Shown here one piece after another: positions 55,359 through 64,000 of a stretch of 64,000 nucleotides of DNA. Under the pieces are notes generated by a model that saw only the letters and a list, made by a program, of their open reading frames with translations, had not been told where the DNA came from and ran no database searches. The translations under genes were made by a program, and so were the position numbers. The DNA is from Rahnella aquatilis CIP 78.65 = ATCC 33071 (GTDB lineage: Bacteria > Pseudomonadota > Gammaproteobacteria > Enterobacterales > Enterobacteriaceae). The DNA is taken from NCBI RefSeq assembly GCF_000241955.1, contig NC_016818.1, forward strand, positions 3,534,001 through 3,598,000. The letters run 5' to 3'. Numbering within the stretch: the stretch's first letter is position 1; each line of letters starts with the position of its first letter.

Positions 55359-56678
55359 TTATCGTTCCCAGTAACTCTCTTCGAGGCTGTCTTCGCGTTC
55401 CGGCAGGCCACGCGTCAGACGCGGTGAATGCTGGTTCAGCACCTGATAACTCACACGGTTGGCATATTTACACACCTGCGCCAGTGAGGAATAGGTCAGA
55501 TATTCGCGGGCATGTTTGCTGGAATTCGGCACTGAAGTCCGGTGGAAACCGTTCGCGGCGATATCGTGCAGCAACGCCGACAATGCACCATCACCCGCGC
55601 CGTTGGTGTTCATGATTTTTTCCGGCCCGCCCATGTATGGCGCGATATGGGAATAAATTTTCAGCGGTTGCTGACAACAGTCACGACGCATCGCGCGGCT
55701 GAATTCGTATTGATTGAATTCGGCAATCGCACCCGGCAGCAACGGATGCTGAGTGGTACGCTTGAACTCGTCTTCGGTGTAACTCGCCATAAACAGGCCA
55801 TTCGGCCCGGCGGTACACAGAACCAGATCCACCCAGTCCAGCGCTTTATCAGCCGCCATCAGCGGATCTTTCAGGCCAGTCAGCGCATAACCTTCGTCTT
55901 CATTCATCGCCAGGATCGAGACGTGATCGTCAATAAAATCGCGCCATGCCTGGGGATCTTCCGCAATAACGTATTGTGTGCCCAGCGTTAACACCACCGG
56001 CACATGATACTTTTTGGCGTATTCAATCGCCTGCATGGTGGCTTCCGGCATCGGTTCGCCCGGCTTACTGCGCAGCAGATACGAGGTCAGTAACAGCGCA
56101 GAAGCCCCGGCAATCACATCTTCCGGCACGCTGTGCGCATGCAGTTCATTCATTTTGCCCGGGCTGATGGCAAAGGTGCGCTCGCCGGTATCGCTGATCA
56201 GCGTAAAGCAGCGACCTATCGCACCATCCACGCCTTGCAGGAAGTTAAGATCCACGCGGCTGGAGGTATTGCACAGATAGCGATACGCGTAATCACCAAT
56301 TTTAACATTGTTACACATCACGCCCAGCAGCACCGAACGGTCATCGGCCAGCACAGAATAGTTGTGCAAAGTATTACCGACAGTGCCACCCGCAAACTGA
56401 TGCGTGATCAGGGCGTTGCTCATCAGTTCCTGATACAGCGTTTCCGACATCTCATCATCAAGAATGTTGGATTCTCCGGGCGTCAGCCCGTAGCGGGCCA
56501 CAAAATTTTCATCCACACGTGCTTCGATATCGACCATCGTCTGGTCGATACCAACGATATAAGAGGCCCCTGCATCCGATTCCGGCTGCATCTCCTGCAA
56601 CATAGAATCACGCAATAAAGGGTCGCGCGCACTGACCGGAAAATAGTGTTTGGACTTACGTTTACCAGGAAATTTCAT
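55359..56678 (-). CDS. gsk: Inosine-guanosine kinase Gsk
   Basis: Phosphorylates guanosine and inosine to their monophosphates in purine salvage. It is 439 aa (E. coli 434). A PfkB-family kinase: substrate region AGGTVGNTLHNYSVLADD, and the ATP/anion-hole motif with the catalytic Asp in NTNGAGDGALSALLHD near the C-terminus. Same strand as hemH, which ends 38 bp upstream; in E. coli aes lies between hemH and gsk and is missing here. Confidence 0.97.
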   Translation of the reverse strand: MKFPGKRKSKHYFPVSARDPLLRDSMLQEMQPESDAGASYIVGIDQTMVDIEARVDENFVARYGLTPGESNILDDEMSETLYQELMSNALITHQFAGGTVGNTLHNYSVLADDRSVLLGVMCNNVKIGDYAYRYLCNTSSRVDLNFLQGVDGAIGRCFTLISDTGERTFAISPGKMNELHAHSVPEDVIAGASALLLTSYLLRSKPGEPMPEATMQAIEYAKKYHVPVVLTLGTQYVIAEDPQAWRDFIDDHVSILAMNEDEGYALTGLKDPLMAADKALDWVDLVLCTAGPNGLFMASYTEDEFKRTTQHPLLPGAIAEFNQYEFSRAMRRDCCQQPLKIYSHIAPYMGGPEKIMNTNGAGDGALSALLHDIAANGFHRTSVPNSSKHAREYLTYSSLAQVCKYANRVSYQVLNQHSPRLTRGLPEREDSLEESYWER

Positions 56679-56716
56679 GCATTATTCTCGGGAGATTCAA
56701 AAAACTCAGGCTTCCT

Positions 56717-57679
56717 TCAGAAGTGCTGAGTGACCAGCTGTTGCAGCAAATCAATATGCTCCGGCTGGTCGTTTAAGGCGTCAATATATTCGAAGCGCTC
56801 GCCGCCTGCATGAATAAAAATTTCACGGTTCTCGCCTTTGATCTCCTCCAGCGTCTCCAGACAGTCTGCTGCAAAGCCCGGACAGAGGATCTGGATGTGC
56901 TTAACACCCTGAGCCGGAAGGCCTTTCAGTGTTTCATCCGTGTACGGCGTCAGCCACGGCTCGCGGCCAAAGCGTGACTGGAAGGTCAGCATAATTTTGC
57001 CCGCAGGCAGTTGCAGCGCGTCGGTCAGCGCCTGCACGGTATCGCGGCAACGCTGTTCGTAGTCATCCCCTTCAGCCACAAAACGCTTAGGAATGCCGTG
57101 GAAGGAGAGCACCAGGCGATCCGGTTCGCCATGCTGCTCAAACGAACGCAGGATGCTGGCCTTGAGCGCGGAAATGTATGCCGGATGGGTGGCGTAATCA
57201 CGGATAAAGCTCAGTGAAGGCAGGCGGCGCTGAGATTTCAGCACCCGCGCAACGCCGTCAAACACCGCCGCGCTGGTTGAGCAGGAATATTGCGGATACA
57301 GCGGCAGCACCACCATTTTGGTGACACCCTGCGCCAGCAGTTTTTCAATCGGCTCCTTCATGCCCGGCTTGCCGTAGCTCATCGCCAGCTCAACCGGTGT
57401 ACCCGGCAGGCGTTCTGCCAGGGCTTTCTGCTGGCGACGGCTGTACACCATCAGCGGTGAGCCCTCTTCCATCCACACCGCTTTATACAGTTTGGACACG
57501 CGCGGAGAACGCAGCGGCAGGATCACCAAATTCAGGACAGGCCACCACAGCCAGCGGGGCGTATCTACCACACGGATATCACTCAAAAATTCAGCCAGGT
57601 ATTTTTTAACGGCCTGCGGGGTCGGAGCTTCCGGGGTGCCGAGGTTGACCAGGAGAACACCGAATTTGGTCTGCGTCAT
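56717..57679 (-). CDS. hemH: Ferrochelatase HemH
   Basis: Inserts Fe2+ into protoporphyrin IX, the last step of heme synthesis. It is 320 aa from ATG at 57679, the E. coli length. Opening [22 protein letters not shown], then [11 protein letters not shown], metal-site His in [11 protein letters not shown] and the acidic helix [19 protein letters not shown]. An upstream start giving 13 extra residues is not favoured. Next to adk, as in E. coli. Confidence 0.97.
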   Translation of the reverse strand: MTQTKFGVLLVNLGTPEAPTPQAVKKYLAEFLSDIRVVDTPRWLWWPVLNLVILPLRSPRVSKLYKAVWMEEGSPLMVYSRRQQKALAERLPGTPVELAMSYGKPGMKEPIEKLLAQGVTKMVVLPLYPQYSCSTSAAVFDGVARVLKSQRRLPSLSFIRDYATHPAYISALKASILRSFEQHGEPDRLVLSFHGIPKRFVAEGDDYEQRCRDTVQALTDALQLPAGKIMLTFQSRFGREPWLTPYTDETLKGLPAQGVKHIQILCPGFAADCLETLEEIKGENREIFIHAGGERFEYIDALNDQPEHIDLLQQLVTQHF

Positions 57680-57903
57680 GCTGAATTTCCTAAATTGAAG
57701 GCACTGAAGCCAGTGCAAAAAGTGATGGGCGCCACCGTTTATTTGTCAGGCAGTAAAGAGGCGCAGGCCATTGTAACGAAAACAAAGAGGATCGGAACAA
57801 CGGCAAAAGCTATTAATGCGAACAGTTATTAATACCCTTCATACTTTACGTGGCAAATGCGCCGGCTGCGTTTATTCACGACTCGCTGACTTCAGAAAAA
57901 CAA

Positions 57904-57927
57904 ACGGGGCGACCGAAGTCACCCCGT
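57904..57927 (-). terminator. Terminator after adk
   Basis: On the minus strand ACGGGG and CCCCGT close a stem with an inner GAC/GTC pair around a small loop, followed by TTTGTTTTT. Confidence 0.7.
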
Positions 57928-57948
57928 GATAGCGTGCAGAACAGACGA

Positions 57949-58719
<771 letters not shown>

Positions 58720-58790
58720 TTATTCACTGTGCCCGCAAGCCCACGGGCAGCCGGATAACGGCTCCGCCTTACGGGGAGTTTTCTATAAAC

Positions 58791-58818
58791 AAAAAAGGGT
58801 GTCGTGTTAACGACACCC
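58791..58818 (-). terminator. Terminator after htpG
   Basis: GGGTGTCGT-GTTA-ACGACACCC is a perfect 9-bp stem followed by T6 on the minus strand, 28 bp after the htpG stop. Confidence 0.85.
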
Positions 58819-58845
58819 TTCCGGTTTAACGGTACGACGTGCGAA

Positions 58846-60717
58846 TTACGCCTGAAGCAAGGTATTCATACGGCGGATAAACAGGTTTGGATCTTCCAGC
58901 GTGCCGCGTTCTGCAAACAGCGCCTGATCCAGCAACAGCTCGATCCATTCGCTGAACTGATCTTCGTCAGCCACATCAGAAGCACGTTTTACCAGCGCGT
59001 GTTCCGGGTTCAGCTCAAAGATGTATTTCACTTCCGGCGCGTCCTGACCCGCAGCAGCAAACAGTTTGGCCATTTGCGTGGTCATTTCATCAGCACCGGT
59101 GGTCACAATAGCAGGCGTGTCGGTCAGACGGTGCGTCAGACGCACTTCTTTCACGCGATCACCGAGCAGGGTTTTCACCCGCTCAACAAACGGTTCCAGC
59201 GCTTTTTCGGCTTCTTTCTGCTCTTCGCTTTCGTCAGCCAGTTTGTCCAGTGTGTCATCTGCCTTGCTGACGGACTGGAAGACTTTGCCATCGAATTCAG
59301 TCAGATAGCTCATCATCCATTCATCGATGCGGTCAGACAGCAGCAGAACTTCAATGCCTTTTTTGCGGAACAGCTCCAGATGCGGGCTGCTCTTCGCGGC
59401 GGCATAGCTGTCGGCCGTGATGTAGTAAATTTTGTCCTGGCCTTCGACCATCGACGCCACATACTCTTCCAGCGACAATGTCTGCTCGCTGCTGTCGTTG
59501 CGGGTGCTGGCGAAACGCAGCAGTTTGGCGATCGCTTCTTTGTTTGCGCCGTCTTCTGCCGGGCCTTCTTTCAAGACCAGACCAAACTGTTTCCAGAATT
59601 GCAGGTATTTTTCGTTGTCGTCTTTCGCCAGTTTTTCCAGCATTTGCAGAACACGTTTGGTCAGCGCACTGCGCAGGTTCTGGGTAATGCGGCTGTCCTG
59701 CAGAATTTCACGGGACACATTCAGCGGCAGATCGTTGGAATCTATCAGACCGCGCACGAAACGCAGGTAGTTCGGCATGAACTGCTCGGCTTCGTCCATG
59801 ATAAACACGCGCTGAACATAGAGTTTCAGGCCATGCTTGTGATCACGGTTCCACATATCCCACGGTGCCTGTGAAGGGATATACAGCAGGCTGGTGTACT
59901 CCTGCTTACCTTCAACGCGGTTGTGGCTCCAGCTCAGCGGATCGCTAAAATCATGGGAAATGTGTTTGTAGAATTCTTTATATTCGTCGTCGGTGACTTC
60001 CGCTTTACCGCGGGTCCACAGGGCCTGCGCCTTGTTGATTTGCTCCCAGGTGACGGTGTCGTCTTCTTCGTTACGGGTTTCAATTTCAACCGGCAACGCA
60101 ATATGGTCGGAATATTTGCTGATAATGGAACGCACGCGCCAGTCATCCAGGAACTCGTCCTGATCTTCGCGCAGATGCAGGGTAATTTCAGTCCCGCGAT
60201 CGGCTTTCTCGATATCGGCCAGGGTGTATTCACCTTCACCGGCCGATTCCCAGAACACGCCTTCTTCCGCGCTGGCACCGGCTGCACGGGTGCGCACGGT
60301 GACTTTGTCAGCCACGATAAAGGCCGAATAGAAACCGACACCAAACTGACCAATCAGCTGGCTGTCTTTCGCCTGCTCGGAACCGACAGATTGCAGGAAC
60401 GCTTTGGTACCGGATTTGGCGATGGTACCAAGGTTGTCAATAACTTCGTCGCGGCTCATGCCGATACCGTTATCGCTCAGCGTCAGTGTGCGTTTTTCTT
60501 TATCAAACGCCAGACGGACATGCAGCTCGCCATCACCTTCATAAAGTTCAGGCGCAGACAACGCGCGGAAACGCAGTTTATCAGCGGCATCTGAGGCGTT
60601 GGAGATCAGCTCGCGCAGGAAAATTTCTTTGTTGGAATACAGGGAGTGGATCATCAGATGAAGCAGTTGTTTTACTTCAGACTGGAATCCGCGTGTCTCT
60701 TGTCCTTTCATACTCAT
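58846..60717 (-). CDS. htpG: Hsp90 chaperone HtpG
   Basis: Bacterial Hsp90. It is about 623 aa (E. coli 624). GHKL ATPase domain: [22 protein letters not shown] and [11 protein letters not shown]. Middle domain with the catalytic Arg region ([15 protein letters not shown]) and a C-terminal dimer domain ending [16 protein letters not shown] at 60717 has GAGG seven bases upstream; ATG at 60711, the E. coli start, is also possible. A sigma-32 promoter lies 50 bp before. recR and ybaB are upstream on the same strand. Confidence 0.97.
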   Translation of the reverse strand: MSMKGQETRGFQSEVKQLLHLMIHSLYSNKEIFLRELISNASDAADKLRFRALSAPELYEGDGELHVRLAFDKEKRTLTLSDNGIGMSRDEVIDNLGTIAKSGTKAFLQSVGSEQAKDSQLIGQFGVGFYSAFIVADKVTVRTRAAGASAEEGVFWESAGEGEYTLADIEKADRGTEITLHLREDQDEFLDDWRVRSIISKYSDHIALPVEIETRNEEDDTVTWEQINKAQALWTRGKAEVTDDEYKEFYKHISHDFSDPLSWSHNRVEGKQEYTSLLYIPSQAPWDMWNRDHKHGLKLYVQRVFIMDEAEQFMPNYLRFVRGLIDSNDLPLNVSREILQDSRITQNLRSALTKRVLQMLEKLAKDDNEKYLQFWKQFGLVLKEGPAEDGANKEAIAKLLRFASTRNDSSEQTLSLEEYVASMVEGQDKIYYITADSYAAAKSSPHLELFRKKGIEVLLLSDRIDEWMMSYLTEFDGKVFQSVSKADDTLDKLADESEEQKEAEKALEPFVERVKTLLGDRVKEVRLTHRLTDTPAIVTTGADEMTTQMAKLFAAAGQDAPEVKYIFELNPEHALVKRASDVADEDQFSEWIELLLDQALFAERGTLEDPNLFIRRMNTLLQA

Positions 60718-60769
60718 CAAATTACCTCAATCCAGATACTGTTATTGACCAAATCAGACGTTGAGGAAT

Positions 60770-60798
60770 AAGTGGGGTTAGGCGTCGTGCTTTTCAAG
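60770..60798 (-). promoter_or_regulatory. Sigma-32 heat-shock promoter of htpG
   Basis: On the minus strand CTTGAAA (60798-60792) and CCCCAC (60777-60772) are separated by 14 bp, close to the heat-shock consensus CTTGAAA-N11-16-CCCCATNT. Transcription would start about 45 bases before the htpG start. Confidence 0.85.
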
Positions 60799-60878
60799 CG
60801 CAGGGAAAATTTTTTAAGAAGAAATGCAGAGGGATAGCGGAAGAAAACGGGGCGCAGAAGACCGCGCCCGCATAACAG

Positions 60879-61483
60879 TCAGAACCGGAAGGGATGACGT
60901 CCGGCAAGGGAATGCGACAGCGTGGTGCCGTCGACCATATCCAGTTCGCCACCGACCGGCACACCGTGCGCGATACGGCTCGCCAGCACGCCGTACTGGC
61001 CGCACATTTCAGCGATGTAGTTGGCGGTCGCTTCACCTTCGACCGTCGGGTTAGTCGCGAGGATCACTTCCTGAATATTTTCACTTTCAAGACGCTCTTC
61101 CAGACGGCCTAAACCAATGTCGTCAGGCCCGATGCCATCCAGGGGCGACAGGTGGCCCATCAGCACAAAATAGCGACCAGAGAACTGACCGGTTTGTTCT
61201 ATCGCGTGAATGTCCGCCGGACTTTCCACCACACAAATCTGGCCGTTTTCTTTACGCCGTGGATTGGCGCAAATCGTACAGATTTCCTGCTCGGTGAAGG
61301 TCCGGCAATCGGCACAATGGCCAATTTCAGACATGGCACGCGTTAAAGACTGTGCCAGCCGCATTCCGCCGCTGCGATCACGTTGCAACAACTGGAATGC
61401 CATACGTTGCGCAGACTTCGGGCCAACGCCCGGCAGGCAACGCAACGCCTCCATTAAAGATTCAAGGAGAGGGCTGGTTTGCA

Positions 61484-61484
<1 letters not shown>
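60879..61484 (-). CDS. recR: Recombination mediator RecR
   Basis: With RecF and RecO loads RecA on gapped DNA. It is 201 aa, exactly the E. coli length. N-terminal HhH ([14 protein letters not shown]), a C4 zinc finger ([16 protein letters not shown]), and a Toprim domain with [18 protein letters not shown] overlaps the ybaB stop by one base (TGATG), so translation is coupled. htpG follows but has its own heat-shock promoter. Confidence 0.97.
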
Positions 61485-63798
<2,314 letters not shown>

Positions 63799-64000
63799 TA
63801 ACACTTCATCGTTGATTTATAATGAATAATTTGACGATACACGAAAAAACATCGTTTAACCCGTCTTTCTGCGCTGGTCTGCGAAACGGAGACTGAAGAC
63901 CCGGCATAATGATGCCTGAGCCAGACTACCACTTCTTAGTGTACCAGCAGGGTCGCCATCATTCCTATTACTTTACTTTTGCGTACCGCGCCGCAGTTTC

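Noticed and set aside
58804..59874. 356-codon open frame on the plus strand
   Set aside because: It lies entirely antisense to htpG, has biased Phe/His/Gln composition from reversed htpG codons, and has no ribosome-binding site.
63799..64000. Possible 3' end of an apt-like gene upstream of dnaX
   Set aside because: The few codons open at the window edge do not resemble the Apt C-terminus; too short to call.

Overview
The window is chromosomal DNA from a member of the Enterobacterales. Gene order, protein similarity to E. coli K-12, ERIC repeats and a moderately high G+C content suggest the Yersiniaceae, in a Rahnella/Serratia-like lineage. The exact genus cannot be fixed from sequence alone. 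It has two parts: about 11.7 kb of a P2-like prophage (positions 1 to about 11,750) and about 52 kb of conserved core chromosome.

Prophage (1-11,750). The left edge cuts the large terminase gene, so the capsid and tail genes lie outside the window to the left. Inside are terminase P, portal Q, a cos-like site, a small unknown gene in the slot where P2 carries tin/old, the HUH replication endonuclease gpA, an overlapping trio (degenerate exonuclease, adenine methylase, cytosine methylase), three small early genes including a Cox-like regulator, the C repressor, integrase, and one unrecognised cargo gene between integrase and the attachment end. The C operators form two inverted repeats 32 bp apart. 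A three-fold 10-bp direct repeat occurs both in the switch region and near the attachment end and looks like a set of Cox boxes. The right junction lies just before gcvR, close to a rho-independent terminator.

Core chromosome. 11.8-29 kb matches the E. coli 56-minute region: gcvR-bcp, perM, bepA-yfgD, hda, upp-uraA, purMN, speG (extra), ppk-ppx, pdeF and yfgG, followed by an mgtE-type Mg2+ transporter. 30.7-33.9 kb holds dgcE and alkA, which are convergent neighbours elsewhere in E. coli. Here DgcE has no EAL domain. 34-64 kb follows the E. coli 11-12-minute region almost gene by gene: cysS, ppiB-lpxH, miaE (extra), purEK, ybbA-ybbP, tesA, ybbO, cnoX, qmcA-ybbJ, cueR, copA, ybaP, chiX, ybaK, fsr, ybaL, a Ner-like regulator, gsk, hemH, adk, htpG, recR, ybaB and dnaX.

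Regulation readable from the sequence includes PurR boxes before purM and purE, a CueR promoter with a 19-bp spacer before copA, a sigma-32 promoter before htpG, an FNR palindrome between pdeF and yfgG, the ChiX small RNA antisense to the end of ybaP, a programmed -1 frameshift in dnaX, a CUG start for hda, a structured speG leader and four ERIC elements. No tRNA, rRNA, CRISPR array or intact insertion sequence was seen.
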